Shown here one piece after another: positions 36,801 through 44,986 of a stretch of DNA of 64,000 nucleotides. The stretch is from assembly GCF_002260525.1 (NCBI RefSeq), contig NZ_MRYI01000007.1, positions 124,001 through 188,000 of the forward strand. Reading direction: 5' to 3'. The notes under the pieces are model-generated. The model searched no databases, was not told the origin of the DNA, and saw only the letters and a list, made by a program, of their open reading frames with translations. A program made the position numbers and the translations under genes. The DNA is from Hahella sp. CCB-MM4 (GTDB taxonomy: Bacteria; Pseudomonadota; Gammaproteobacteria; Pseudomonadales; Oleiphilaceae). Position 1 is the first letter of the stretch, and each line of letters opens with the position of its first letter.

Positions 36801-39800
36801 CATCTACACCAGTTGAACCCGAAGATTCGTCTTCAGGAGTCAAGACTGAACATTCCTACCGAACCTCATAAGTGGCTGCCCAGGTCCGGTCATCGACATC
36901 TGGCGATCAGTTCCTTTGGCTTTGGCGGCTCCCTGGCTCATACGATATTGAAGCAGGCGGACAAAGAGGCAGAACGGCGGCAGCCGCTACCGCCGGACCC
37001 GTTTTACTACCATCAGCATCCTTTTGTGCTGTCAGCCGTTTCTCCGGAAGCACTCGGTCGTCAGGCAGCGCATTGGGAAGAGTGGCTGAATACGGCTCCG
37101 GACATCGCTGTTCGCGATCTTTGCTACAGCCAGGCCCTCGGTCGCACGCACATGAAATACCGCACCTATTTCCTGGTGGATTCACTGCCGGCGCTAAAAG
37201 AAAAACTTCATGGCTATCTACAGACGGACAGATGCTATCTGCAGACTGATAAATACCATGTACAGGCGGACAGATACCCGGCAACAGGCAAGCCGAGTCA
37301 GATTTGTTTCCTGTTTACCGGGCAGGGTGAGCACTACCTGCATATGGGAAGGGAGTTATATTCCCGCTTTCCTACATTTCGCCAGGCGTTCGATCGTTGT
37401 GCCCGGGTTCTGGATAACCCGGATGAAGGCTTTACTCTAGCTGAAATGGCATTCGAGAACGACGATACACGTCACTGGAATGATATCTACATGCAGCCCA
37501 TATTGTTCGCCGTTCAGTATGCTTTGGGGATGTTGTGGCAGGCTGCAGGAGTCAGGCCGGATGTATTGCTCGGCCATAGCCTGGGGGAATACGCAGCGGC
37601 TTGTCTTGCTGGTTGCTTCGAGCCGGAAGTCGGTATGCATTTACTGAAAAGGCGGGCGGAACTGACCAATTCGATCACGAATAAGGGCTTCATGGCCACG
37701 ATATTCACTGATCACCAGCAGGTACGGGCGGTAATGGATCCTGATCGGGTACAGATTGCTGCCATTAACAGCCGCCATAAAACCGTGATTTCAGGTGAAA
37801 TCGAGGAGATGGAACGACTGATCAGTCACTTTGAATCCAAAGGGGTGGAAGTTTATCGATTAAAGACCGATCAGGCTTTTCACAGCCATTTGATTGATCC
37901 CATTCTGCAGGATTACCGCCAGTGGGCTGAAAAGTTTGAATTCAAGCGGCCAACGAAACAGTGGTTGTCCAGTGTTCGGGGTGATTTTATGAATTCCCGT
38001 CCCGATGCTGACCATTGGTGTGATCACCTGCGCCATACGGTGTTGTTTGAAGACGCAGTGGCGAAACTTGACCAAAACCAGGATTGGGCATTCCTGGAAT
38101 TGGGTCCTGGAGCCAGTACGCTGGCAGCCGTCAGGGAAAACCTTCCGAATTGCAAAGGCCTGCTGCTGAGATCGCTGAACATCAAGAAAGGCGATCGTAC
38201 GGAATTGTTTTACTTCCTGGACTCCCTTGGCAAGCTCTATCAATCCGGTATGGACATTCGCTGGGAAAATTTACTTTACGGAAGGTTTTGCCCGGAGCTT
38301 ATCCCCGGCCAGAAATTTATGCATCAGTCCTATTGGATTAAGGGTTTTAATGCTGAGGCGCTGACTGCGTTTGCCAAAGCTGAAGATGGGCAGCTTTCTT
38401 TGGGGCACAAAACGGCCAGCCAGCCGGGACATTACAAGCTCGATTGGGTGGGGGATGACAGTCGTCTTGGCCTGGATGCAGATGTCTTTCTGAAACAAAA
38501 CCCGGACAACTGGCTGATTGTGGCTGAGCCGGGAAGGCTGACCGATAGGCTTCTTGCGCGGCTGAGGAAATCCCAGAAACGTGTCTATTGGATCGCTGTT
38601 TCCACGCAGTCCGGAATAAAGATAGGAAAGCCTGATGCGGTATTGCCTCCGGAGGCAACTGTTCAGGACTGGGCGTCCACCATTGCCGTATTCGAAAACT
38701 ATCGCAGGCAGGCCGGGCACAGGGAATGGAAAATGATCTACCTGGCCCAGGGGCAAGCGACCTCAGATGCTCTCTCAGCCCGCGAAATTGATACTTCGGT
38801 GGCTACTGTAACGGGCTCATTACTGTCGATGCTGAAGGCGGTGAAAAACAACGGCTTGATGCTACAACTGTGGGTTGTTTGTGAAAACTCTCAAAATGTC
38901 TTTGGTGACCAGATTTGTGGGAACAAGAGTGGTGGGAACAATAGTGACGGGAACGGTGGCTGTAACAAGATTCCAGAGCTCAATTTACCTCTGTCCACAC
39001 TTTGGGGATTTTCCAAAACCCTGTTCCTGGAGCATCCGGAATGGCGTGGCGGGCTGATCGATATTGATCGGAACGAATCTCTGGATGAGCGTGTCACCGG
39101 AATGCTGCAGAAAATTCTGAAGCCCTCTGGCGAACACAGTGTTGCATTACGCGGTGGCAGGCAGTTTATCCAGCAGATCATTCCCAAAAAGGTGGCCAAG
39201 GGAGAGCCTCTTAAATTCCGTGATGACGGTGCTTTTTTGATCACCGGAGGTCTTGGGGGGTTAGGGCTGGAATCCGCTCGCTGGGTCGTGGAGAACGGAG
39301 GTCGGCATGTGGTGCTGGTGAGCAGGAGTCCTTTGCCGGATCGAAAAGATTGGCGCTCAATGAGCGAGTCTGAAGCGTATTACGAAAAGGTTCAGAGAGT
39401 GCTCGAGCTTGAGCGCAAAGGGGCCAGGGTAGACGTTGTCTCCATGGATATCCGTCAGGAGGACAGCCTGAGCCAACTGTTTGAGCAATATGTCATACGC
39501 GGGGTCATCCATGCGGCCGGGGTCAACTGGTTTTCCAAAGTCATGGATACCAACAGGGAAGAATTCCTCAGAACCCTCAAAATCAAGACCTCATCGACCT
39601 GGGCACTGCATCGATTGAGCCGGAATTGTGATCTGGACTGCTTTATCCTGTTTTCGTCCGTATCGGCTTTGTGGGGGTCGGTGGAGCTGAGTCATTACAC
39701 CGCCGCAAATCATTTCATGGATATGCTCAGTCAATATCGAAAGGCCTGTGGCCTGCTGGCAACCTGCATAAATTGGGGGCCATGGGCGGACGTGGGAATG

Positions 39801-41099
39801 AGTGCGAAGCCTCATGAGGTTGAGGTGTTGCAGCAACTCGGATTCCGTTTGATGCCTCCTCAGGAAGCGCTTAAAGCCATGTCTCTTGAGGTGGTTGACG
39901 GCGCTCCATTAAGTCTGGTGACGGAAATGGATTGGGACCGTTTCCAGACATTCACCAACTTCTCGCTGCAGCCTTCACTGTTTGCCAAAGTGGTAACGGA
40001 CTCACCCTCTATGGTGCGTTCATCCGAGCAGGGATTGGCCCGCATCATGCGAAGTTCTCCGGAAAAGGCCCGCTCGCTGATTGAAGAAGTGGTCAGGATG
40101 GAGTTGCGAATGGTCATGCTGATTGATTCGATTAACGATGTGGACTCCGAGCAGCGTTTCAATTTCCTGGGGATGGATTCCCTGATGGCCATTTCTTTCG
40201 CCGCAAAGCTGGAGGAGTACTTCGGCTGTAAGCTGCCAAACACGTTGGCTTATAACTATCCCCACATCAAAGCTGTCAGTGATTTTCTCTATTCTCGGGT
40301 TTACCTGGGGGAAGATCCGGCCGAGCAGGAAGCGGCCACCGAAGAGCCGGCCTCCGGCAAGTGGTTCAGGACGATGAAGCATGCCGCAACAGAGGTGTCA
40401 GTCACCCTCTATTGTTTTCCCTACGCGGGAGCCGGCGCCTCCGTATATGCCGGGTGGTCTGAGGTATTTGGTGACGACATTGAAATCATCGCCGTTAACC
40501 CTCCGGGAAGAGAGGATTGGAGTGATACAGCGCCATTGACGAGTCTGGATAGTCTGGTTGAGGTTCTTGAATCGGAATTTTCTCCACCTAACCGTGAATT
40601 CATATTTTTCGGACACAGCCTGGGCGCGTTGATGGCTTTTGCGCTATATCAGCGACTGAAAAAAGTGGGTAGAAAACTGCCTGTCAGAATGGTGTTGTCT
40701 GGCGCGGCCGTACCGGGTGAAAAAACTCAGGGGAATCTTCATACACTTCCAACGGAGGCATTTGTGGAGGAGGTGGCCAAATACTGCATAAATCCACCAG
40801 AGACAATTCGTGCCTTTGAGCCACTTATCCGTGCCGATATCCAGATGTTCGAACAGTTTGATAATCCGGGAGGTCGGGTCGACATCCCTCTGGCAGTCGT
40901 TGCAGGTGATCAGGATTCTGTTGTTAAAACCGAGGATGTCAAAGCATGGGAAAACCTGGCCGATGGTGAATTTGATTATGTCTGTCTTCCTGGAGGGCAT
41001 GATCTGGTAAAACAGTGTCCGCGTGAGCTGGCCGCTATCATCCTGAAAGGCAGGCAGATAACCAGACCTGTACCCGCGACAGAATCGGTGGAGGAGTAA
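33849..41099 (+). CDS. Single-module PKS: FAAL-KS-AT-KR-ACP-TE
   Basis: The 2416-residue enzyme starts with a fatty acyl-AMP ligase (1-560: YTSGSTSEPKG, LPMHHDMGL, TGDLGF). Then come a ketosynthase (585-1035, Cys760, His895, His958), an acyltransferase (1150-1450, Ser1244 in GHSLGE; AFHS suggests malonyl), a ketoreductase (GGLGGLG near 1799; Ser1937, Tyr1950 with Asn four residues on), an ACP (Ser2111 in GMDSL) and a C-terminal thioesterase of type II-like sequence (Ser2257 in GHSLGA). All key residues are present. It should activate a fatty or other carboxylic acid, extend it once with malonate, reduce the ketone and release the product. No ACP lies between FAAL and KS. Two linker repeats (37215, 38917) interrupt it. 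Confidence 0.93.
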   Translation: MRKNTVADLVLTLPEGRADEIALRFLDSRGQESTSFTFAGLRRHCLIVAENLDRLNITGSITLLALENQADFVVGFFGTMLAGMIPAPVAPLRHAKDKVGYGRLVSILRQGKAGCVVVEASQSEEVRAHLKAEGLPSVTVLSIESLRTGELDNIPLPKSYPSDIAYIQYTSGSTSEPKGVVLRHSSVITHMRQMQQVFALEERARVVGWLPMHHDMGLVGDLFIPLFEGGTGVYMTPRTFLQSPQLWLKAVTEYRANLSAAPTFAFEYCCRKVEPDASLDLSCWSKVCVGSETVSLQVLDRFCRTFASSGFERNAFLPVYGLAEATLLVAGGRHGLEGLDSKVVKRKESFKGDGSPQPKRALIPYALNDGIQVDIRNRESGMPEREGVEGDIWVSGPATTVGYLEELSPETSFPESPTIKTGDLGFIQNGFLYVTGRAKDTVIVRGVNYSSEDLEYAVGCGQDLLQSNDHCVCVSQISDAGESFYLFQEVQRHLPEESQERLIEQIKANLIDGFGITADNIVLVPRGTLPRTANYKLARRACLERYLRGEMKVLQSSEERGISTERHLPEASFLKTSKTQETVEADPVVVVGMACKFPGHVTDPESFWDLLISGKDAITEVPPERWDNNVFYDARPAVPGKVSTRWAGFVDGIDQFDPALFGVSAVEAPEIDPQQRMLLETSWRLIENAGWQKQQLAGSDTGVFIGISTNDYLYMKIKLSPGMNSFNAYSGLGNANSVAANRLSFFYDLKGPSMAVDTACSSSLTAFHLGARAILNGDCSQAIVGGVNAILSPGPTITLSQFNMMSPEGRCKTFDASADGYVRAEGCGLVMLKRQSAALRDGDAILAVVAASGVGQDGLSAGMTSPNGSAQDRLLRHCLKEAGLAAADISYVEAHGTGTPTGDPVEMEQISKIYGSSRSYGSTKEFEHSGKEVMPCDAPTDTCEDTCYVGAVKANIGHLEAGAGIASVIKSLLMLQKGMIPPQIHLHQLNPKIRLQESRLNIPTEPHKWLPRSGHRHLAISSFGFGGSLAHTILKQADKEAERRQPLPPDPFYYHQHPFVLSAVSPEALGRQAAHWEEWLNTAPDIAVRDLCYSQALGRTHMKYRTYFLVDSLPALKEKLHGYLQTDRCYLQTDKYHVQADRYPATGKPSQICFLFTGQGEHYLHMGRELYSRFPTFRQAFDRCARVLDNPDEGFTLAEMAFENDDTRHWNDIYMQPILFAVQYALGMLWQAAGVRPDVLLGHSLGEYAAACLAGCFEPEVGMHLLKRRAELTNSITNKGFMATIFTDHQQVRAVMDPDRVQIAAINSRHKTVISGEIEEMERLISHFESKGVEVYRLKTDQAFHSHLIDPILQDYRQWAEKFEFKRPTKQWLSSVRGDFMNSRPDADHWCDHLRHTVLFEDAVAKLDQNQDWAFLELGPGASTLAAVRENLPNCKGLLLRSLNIKKGDRTELFYFLDSLGKLYQSGMDIRWENLLYGRFCPELIPGQKFMHQSYWIKGFNAEALTAFAKAEDGQLSLGHKTASQPGHYKLDWVGDDSRLGLDADVFLKQNPDNWLIVAEPGRLTDRLLARLRKSQKRVYWIAVSTQSGIKIGKPDAVLPPEATVQDWASTIAVFENYRRQAGHREWKMIYLAQGQATSDALSAREIDTSVATVTGSLLSMLKAVKNNGLMLQLWVVCENSQNVFGDQICGNKSGGNNSDGNGGCNKIPELNLPLSTLWGFSKTLFLEHPEWRGGLIDIDRNESLDERVTGMLQKILKPSGEHSVALRGGRQFIQQIIPKKVAKGEPLKFRDDGAFLITGGLGGLGLESARWVVENGGRHVVLVSRSPLPDRKDWRSMSESEAYYEKVQRVLELERKGARVDVVSMDIRQEDSLSQLFEQYVIRGVIHAAGVNWFSKVMDTNREEFLRTLKIKTSSTWALHRLSRNCDLDCFILFSSVSALWGSVELSHYTAANHFMDMLSQYRKACGLLATCINWGPWADVGMSAKPHEVEVLQQLGFRLMPPQEALKAMSLEVVDGAPLSLVTEMDWDRFQTFTNFSLQPSLFAKVVTDSPSMVRSSEQGLARIMRSSPEKARSLIEEVVRMELRMVMLIDSINDVDSEQRFNFLGMDSLMAISFAAKLEEYFGCKLPNTLAYNYPHIKAVSDFLYSRVYLGEDPAEQEAATEEPASGKWFRTMKHAATEVSVTLYCFPYAGAGASVYAGWSEVFGDDIEIIAVNPPGREDWSDTAPLTSLDSLVEVLESEFSPPNREFIFFGHSLGALMAFALYQRLKKVGRKLPVRMVLSGAAVPGEKTQGNLHTLPTEAFVEEVAKYCINPPETIRAFEPLIRADIQMFEQFDNPGGRVDIPLAVVAGDQDSVVKTEDVKAWENLADGEFDYVCLPGGHDLVKQCPRELAAIILKGRQITRPVPATESVEE
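37215..37277 (+). repeat. 21-bp repeat x3 in the KS-AT linker of the PKS
   Basis: Units at 37215, 37236 and 37257 encode YLQTDRC, YLQTDKY and HVQADRY, seven residues each. The repeat precedes the AT domain and leaves the frame intact. Confidence 0.9.
38917..38961 (+). repeat. 15-bp repeat x3 between AT and KR of the PKS
   Basis: Units GTGGGAACAAGAGTG, GTGGGAACAATAGTG and ACGGGAACGGTGGCT follow each other and encode a GNKSG-GNNSD-GNGG-type Gly/Asn linker within the ketoreductase structural region. Confidence 0.85.
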
Positions 41100-41102
41100 A
41101 TT

Positions 41103-41888
41103 ATGTTGGATACCAAGGTTCAGCGGTCCAAACCGATTCCCTGGTTCAATGAATTCGGAGGGCGCTATTCCGGCGATCGTCCGGCATTTTATGACCCGGC
41201 CAAACTGCCCTGGGTTAAAATCCTTGAGGACAACTGGGTAATCATCAGAGACGAAATGTTTGCCCTCAAGGACTCGAAGCCCCAGCGGCTGCAGCCCTAT
41301 TTCATCAATAAGTCCATGTCATTTCCGCCCCGGAGCTGGCAGACCATGGGGCTGTATTTCTGGACGTTTACCATGCATCGCAATTGCAGGAGTTGTCCGC
41401 AGACGGTGAGTATACTCAAGACGATTCCGCACCTGGTGTCCTGTTCTCTGAGTCTCCTTGAGCCCAATTCCAATATCAATCCCCATCAGGGGGATACCGA
41501 TGCTGTCATCCGCTGTCATCTGGGGTTGTCTATCCCCGGAACGCTCCCGGAATGTGGTCTACAGGTGGATATGGAAAAGCATTCCTGGCAGGAGGGAAGG
41601 GTGCTGCCATTTTGCGATGCCAGGTCTCATACCGCCTGGAACCATACCAAGGGACGGCGCTACGTATTGATACTGGACGTCATGCGACCGGAATTTGCGA
41701 GGCAGAAGGATCGGGTGTGTGCCAGGGTGCTGGCCTCGTCAATCCTGCAGATGTTATATCAACGATACCCCGGGTTAGGGAATCGGTCCGGATATGTTAA
41801 GAGCCTTATCTATTCGTTGTCCTACGGCATGATTCGCCTGGCTCTGCCGATCCAGCGATGGAAATTCTGGCGACATTTCTGTCGGTGA
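41103..41888 (+). CDS. Aspartyl/asparaginyl beta-hydroxylase-like dioxygenase
   Basis: The 261-residue protein matches the soluble AspH-type Fe(II)/2-oxoglutarate dioxygenase family: NPHQGDTD with iron ligand candidate His128, RCHLGLSIPG, DARSHTAWNH with His176 (48 residues apart, as the two histidines are 46 apart in human AspH), and Arg186 in RRYVLILDVMRP for 2-oxoglutarate. It begins three bases after the PKS stop with GGAGGAG upstream, so it is cotranscribed. Family members hydroxylate peptide or lipid side chains (for example LpxO); here hydroxylation of the PKS product or its acyl chain is the natural inference. Confidence 0.85.
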   Translation: MLDTKVQRSKPIPWFNEFGGRYSGDRPAFYDPAKLPWVKILEDNWVIIRDEMFALKDSKPQRLQPYFINKSMSFPPRSWQTMGLYFWTFTMHRNCRSCPQTVSILKTIPHLVSCSLSLLEPNSNINPHQGDTDAVIRCHLGLSIPGTLPECGLQVDMEKHSWQEGRVLPFCDARSHTAWNHTKGRRYVLILDVMRPEFARQKDRVCARVLASSILQMLYQRYPGLGNRSGYVKSLIYSLSYGMIRLALPIQRWKFWRHFCR

Positions 41889-41921
41889 AGATCTGCCGAT
41901 AAAGATCTGTCGGTAAAGATT
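41881..41921 (+). repeat. 14-bp repeat x3 at the 3' end of the dioxygenase gene
   Basis: GTCGGTGAAGATCT, GCCGATAAAGATCT and GTCGGTAAAGATT run head to tail across the stop codon region (stop at 41886-41888). Confidence 0.9.
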
Positions 41922-41964
41922 AGAACAGTGCTGCTGTAGTTAAAGATGCTCTTGTGTAAGAGAA

Positions 41965-41997
41965 CACCATCAGCCGAAATCCATTCAGCTGATGGTG
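41965..41997 (-). terminator. Hairpin terminator for the PEP-CTERM gene
   Basis: CACCATCAGC (41965-41974) and GCTGATGGTG (41988-41997) form a perfect 10-bp stem with a 13-base loop, 25 bp past the minus-strand stop. A short TTCTCTT follows on that strand. It may also end the dioxygenase transcript from the other side. Confidence 0.65.
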
Positions 41998-42022
41998 CTG
42001 GCAAAACGAAATTTCGATGAGT

Positions 42023-42793
42023 TTATGACTTGGCCTTGCGGCGACGTTTGGCAGCCAGTCCTGCCAGACCAAATCCGAGCAGCCCCAGAGCAGCAGGTTC
42101 CGGACAGTCGACGGGCTCCGGGCAATCAACTATGTCATCGATGGTGACCTTCAACAGCTTGAACATGTCGTTTTGTTCCTTGCAGAGATCATCAATGAAT
42201 CCGAATATGGGGTTATAGACGCCAATGAGCCAGAATTTTGAGGAGATGTTGGTGTTGACTGCGGTCTCGTTTGTCGCGGTATCCGCGTAATTGCCCACCA
42301 CACTCCAATCATCGGTAAGCAGGCCTTCCCATTCCTTATCAGTAAGGTCATAGGCCGGGTCTGATCCTTCGTAAGCCAGAACGGAAACGTCCGCATCATG
42401 GTGATACCAACCATTTTGGAAAGAGGTCACGTTAACTGCTTCCGAGAAACTCAACATAAACATGTCAAAGTCACCGTCTGGCCCCCCTTCGCTGTCTGCA
42501 GCATGTTGTGGGGAAGCGCAATGAACCTGGGCATACTCGTCATCGTTGCATATTCCCAGACCATTCCAGCGTCCCAAGGCGCCGCGTTCCAACTTGTTGT
42601 CGTTGGCGCCACCCGTGTCGCTCCAGCCGGTCACGGTCAAAAAGAGATCACCTCGTGAATACAGATTGGAAGCGTGATAAGACCCGTAGTTAATTCCCTC
42701 GTTAAGGTCCCATGAAATGATGTCTGCATTGGCGGCGGATGAACTTAATCCCAACAACAACATGCTATTTCTTAATATTTTATACATGCCCAT
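42023..42793 (-). CDS. PEP-CTERM sorting-signal protein
   Basis: The 256-residue protein starts with a signal peptide (MLLLGLSSSAANA) and ends with the tripartite PEP-CTERM signal: PEPAALGLLGFGLAGLAA followed by KRRRK. Such proteins are exported and handled by exosortase EpsH at the membrane, often in EPS-producing bacteria; no exosortase is in the window. The body is acidic and aromatic-rich (NGWYHHDADVSVLAYEG), resembling extracellular beta-sandwich domains in this class. A duplicated VDCPEP motif (18-bp repeat) sits just before the PEP signal. The upstream 490 bp are AT-rich and likely hold its promoter. Confidence 0.88.
   Translation of the reverse strand: MGMYKILRNSMLLLGLSSSAANADIISWDLNEGINYGSYHASNLYSRGDLFLTVTGWSDTGGANDNKLERGALGRWNGLGICNDDEYAQVHCASPQHAADSEGGPDGDFDMFMLSFSEAVNVTSFQNGWYHHDADVSVLAYEGSDPAYDLTDKEWEGLLTDDWSVVGNYADTATNETAVNTNISSKFWLIGVYNPIFGFIDDLCKEQNDMFKLLKVTIDDIVDCPEPVDCPEPAALGLLGFGLAGLAAKRRRKAKS
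42095..42130 (-). repeat. 18-bp duplication encoding VDCPEP-VDCPEP
   Basis: Two 18-bp copies (42095-42112 and 42113-42130) encode the hexapeptide twice, so the PEP motif of the sorting signal is itself duplicated. Confidence 0.85.
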
Positions 42794-43285
42794 TATTTCT
42801 CCATTTATATATTGTTAGAAAGGCTAAATAAGCCGATCCATACAAGGCAATAGATGTGCCAAATGTATAAAATCAATAACTTATATATAAATGAATGCTT
42901 GGGTTGTAAACAATGGCGACAATAACAATTAACCTATATATATTGGCTGTAATCCACGATATATAGATAAAAAATATAGGGGGCATAGGCCGGAGGGTTG
43001 GTCGGTATAGGTAAGCTGTAGTCCCTGTTAGACGGGCCTCAGCCCTGCCTAATCCAAGGTGTAAGTAAAAGGAAAGATGTTGTTTGACTGTCTAAAATAA
43101 GTGGGATGTAATTGTTGGTTTTAGATGTATGTAATTGGTTGTGTGTTTTAGGTTGTTTGGTAGAGAATGAGTATATGATGACGTATATATTGATATCGCC
43201 TCAAATTGCATAATTGAATTTTGATCGAGTCAATTAAGAAAGTTCTGGCGCTTGTGTATATCGATCCGTCATATTCAAAGAAGCG
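42794..43285. other. AT-rich intergenic region
   Basis: About 490 bp between the PEP-CTERM gene (start) and the response regulator gene (stop), both on the minus strand. The stretch has long A/T-rich runs and several TATATA tracts but no frame with a ribosome site and no repeat family seen. It probably contains the PEP-CTERM promoter. Confidence 0.6.
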
Positions 43286-43843
43286 TTATCCCAACAGGCG
43301 TTGAACCTCAGACAGCAGGTCCTCATTGCTGAACGGCTTCGCCAAAGCTCCATCAGCGCCAAGCTTCAGGGCTTCCTCAAGTCGTTCGTCACTTTCTCCG
43401 GAAACCACCAGAATTTTGGTAAAGAAGGGAAAGGTTTGTTTTTGCAGGAAGCGCAGGACCCCCATGCCGTCAATGCCTGGCATTCGAATATCCAACGTCA
43501 GTAATCTGGGTTTGAATGTGTGGAGGAGAGAACCTGCCAGGAAGCCATCACTGGCGACGACGGTTTCATAGCCGGCGTTACGAAGCACCCGCTCAATGGC
43601 TTTTGCCATGGGAGCTTCATCTTCAGCAATCAAAATACGCCGCGGCTGCCCCATCCATTCTTCCGGTTCTGGGATATTGTGTCCGCGCATGAAATCTTTC
43701 AGATCGGTCATCGGTACCCGATGATCTCCGCGACCGGGAAGTTTGTAGGCTCCCAGCTCACCCCGCTCAATCCAGCGGATCACCGTCCGAAAACTTACTC
43801 CGCAAAACTTGGCAACTTCAGTCGTGGTATAGACATCTTTCAT
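43286..43843 (-). CDS. Response regulator with N-terminal MerR/excisionase-like HTH
   Basis: Starting at ATG 43843 (GGAAG seven bases upstream; an earlier in-frame start at 43903 lacks one) the 185-residue protein has a DNA-binding domain first (TTTEVAKFCGVSFRTVIRWIERGELGAYKLPG at about 6-37), then a receiver domain. The receiver has acidic Glu74-Asp75, phospho-acceptor Asp118 in LTLDIRMPG, Ser148 and Lys169. HTH-before-receiver order is the reverse of most response regulators. No histidine kinase is adjacent, so it is an orphan whose input must come from elsewhere. Confidence 0.85.
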   Translation of the reverse strand: MKDVYTTTEVAKFCGVSFRTVIRWIERGELGAYKLPGRGDHRVPMTDLKDFMRGHNIPEPEEWMGQPRRILIAEDEAPMAKAIERVLRNAGYETVVASDGFLAGSLLHTFKPRLLTLDIRMPGIDGMGVLRFLQKQTFPFFTKILVVSGESDERLEEALKLGADGALAKPFSNEDLLSEVQRLLG

Positions 43844-43933
43844 TGACGGACTTCCTTTTTCAATGATTCGGTTCAAGTTAGTTCCGAATGTCAGGATAGT
43901 CAATTTAGATTTGGTGAAATGTTGTAAACGAAT

Positions 43934-43953
43934 GGCTCTTCTTTTTAAGAGCC
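43934..43953. other. Perfect 7-bp inverted repeat between divergent genes
   Basis: GGCTCTT, a six-base loop CTTTTT, then AAGAGCC, midway between the start of the response regulator gene (-) and the solute-binding gene (+). No U-tract follows, so an operator or leader hairpin is as likely as a terminator. The rest of the 43844-44154 spacer shows nothing else distinct. Confidence 0.35.
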
Positions 43954-44154
43954 GAAGGCCTTAGACGCATTGAAACAGAAGTCCTTGGCTGAATCGAAAG
44001 CTGCAACCAAAAGCCTTGGCTGAACACAGGTTTCAAGGGATGATGGGTTACTGGTTCTGGAAGTTGAGGAGCCGTCGGCGCAGGAAAAAGCTGAGGTAAG
44101 CAGGGAGATGCCGATAAAAGTTAAATCACTGAATATTATCTATACTAAAGCCGT

Positions 44155-44937
44155 ATGCGTACCGTAACAGCAGCCGTAATTGCTCTACTCATCACCCTGA
44201 ATGTTGCCCGGGCGGAAGTTGTACGTATTACAAACGGGGAATGGCCGCCTTATCTGTCTGAAAACTACAATCACTATGGCGTTGCTTCCCACATTGTGAC
44301 GGAGGCGCTGAAGCTGGAAGGGGTTGAAGTGGAATATGGCTTCTTCCCCTGGGTTCGATCAATGGAGTTTGCCAAGAGTGGATTGTGGGATGCGACCATT
44401 GTCTGGACCCGGAGTGCCGAGCGGGAAGCCTATTTTTATTTCAGTGACCCGGTTATCAGGATGGAGGTCGTCTTCTTTCACCGGCGAGACAAGGCGTTTA
44501 AATGGAGCTCCCTGGAGGATTTGAGAGGGTATCGAATTGGCGGCACAATAGGTTATTTTTACGGTGCTGAATTCGCCCGGCTTGAGGAAAGCAAAATACT
44601 CACTATCTCGCGTCTCCGCTCAGATGAGCAGAATCTGAAATTGCTGCTTGCTGATCGATTGGACTTATTTCCAATCGAACTGGAAGTGGGTTATGAAGTG
44701 CTGCGGCGCCACTTTACCCAGCAGCAGATTGATCTACTTACGACCACACGCCCATTCCGGGAAACCAGCTACCACATGCTCGTGTCAAAAGCCTCAGACA
44801 AAGCCGAAATGCTTCTAAACTCGTTTAATCGAGGACTGGAAAAGCTCAAGCAGTCAGGAAAATTTGACACCATGCTGAAATCTGCTGCGTTCGGTGCCTA
44901 CTACCCTGTAGAGCCGTCGAATCCTAAGACGGATTAG
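44155..44937 (+). CDS. Periplasmic solute-binding-like protein (SBP family 3), paralogue 2
   Basis: The 260-residue product has a 20-residue signal peptide (cleaved after ARA) and the fold signature VVRITNGEWPPYLSENYNHYG, FFPWVRSMEFAKSG, ATIVWTRSAEREAYFYFSDPV and YRIGGTIGYFYG. It is closely similar in motif order to the protein at 48482-49255 and more distantly to that at 9945-10757. No transport genes are beside it; in marine gammaproteobacteria such orphan binding proteins are common and may feed chemosensory or signalling systems rather than ABC importers (inference). Confidence 0.85.
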   Translation: MRTVTAAVIALLITLNVARAEVVRITNGEWPPYLSENYNHYGVASHIVTEALKLEGVEVEYGFFPWVRSMEFAKSGLWDATIVWTRSAEREAYFYFSDPVIRMEVVFFHRRDKAFKWSSLEDLRGYRIGGTIGYFYGAEFARLEESKILTISRLRSDEQNLKLLLADRLDLFPIELEVGYEVLRRHFTQQQIDLLTTTRPFRETSYHMLVSKASDKAEMLLNSFNRGLEKLKQSGKFDTMLKSAAFGAYYPVEPSNPKTD

Positions 44938-44972
44938 ACTGGCCAATAACGAATTAGGCTAGTCAAGAGTAG
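44933..44972 (+). repeat. Diverged 20-bp duplication at a gene 3' end
   Basis: ATTAGACTGGCCAATAACGA (44933-44952) and ATTAGGCTAGTCAAGAGTAG (44953-44972) are similar; the first overlaps the TAG stop of the solute-binding gene. Confidence 0.5.
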
Positions 44973-44986
44973 AGCCTAGAGCTTCA

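Noticed and set aside
34000-41000. Possible dehydratase or enoylreductase domain in the PKS
   Set aside because: No HxxxGxxxxP or NADPH-binding ER motif between AT and KR; that region is the KR structural part with a Gly/Asn repeat.
43934-43953. Hairpin between divergent genes as a terminator
   Set aside because: There is no U-tract and no gene ends there, so it is listed only as an inverted repeat.
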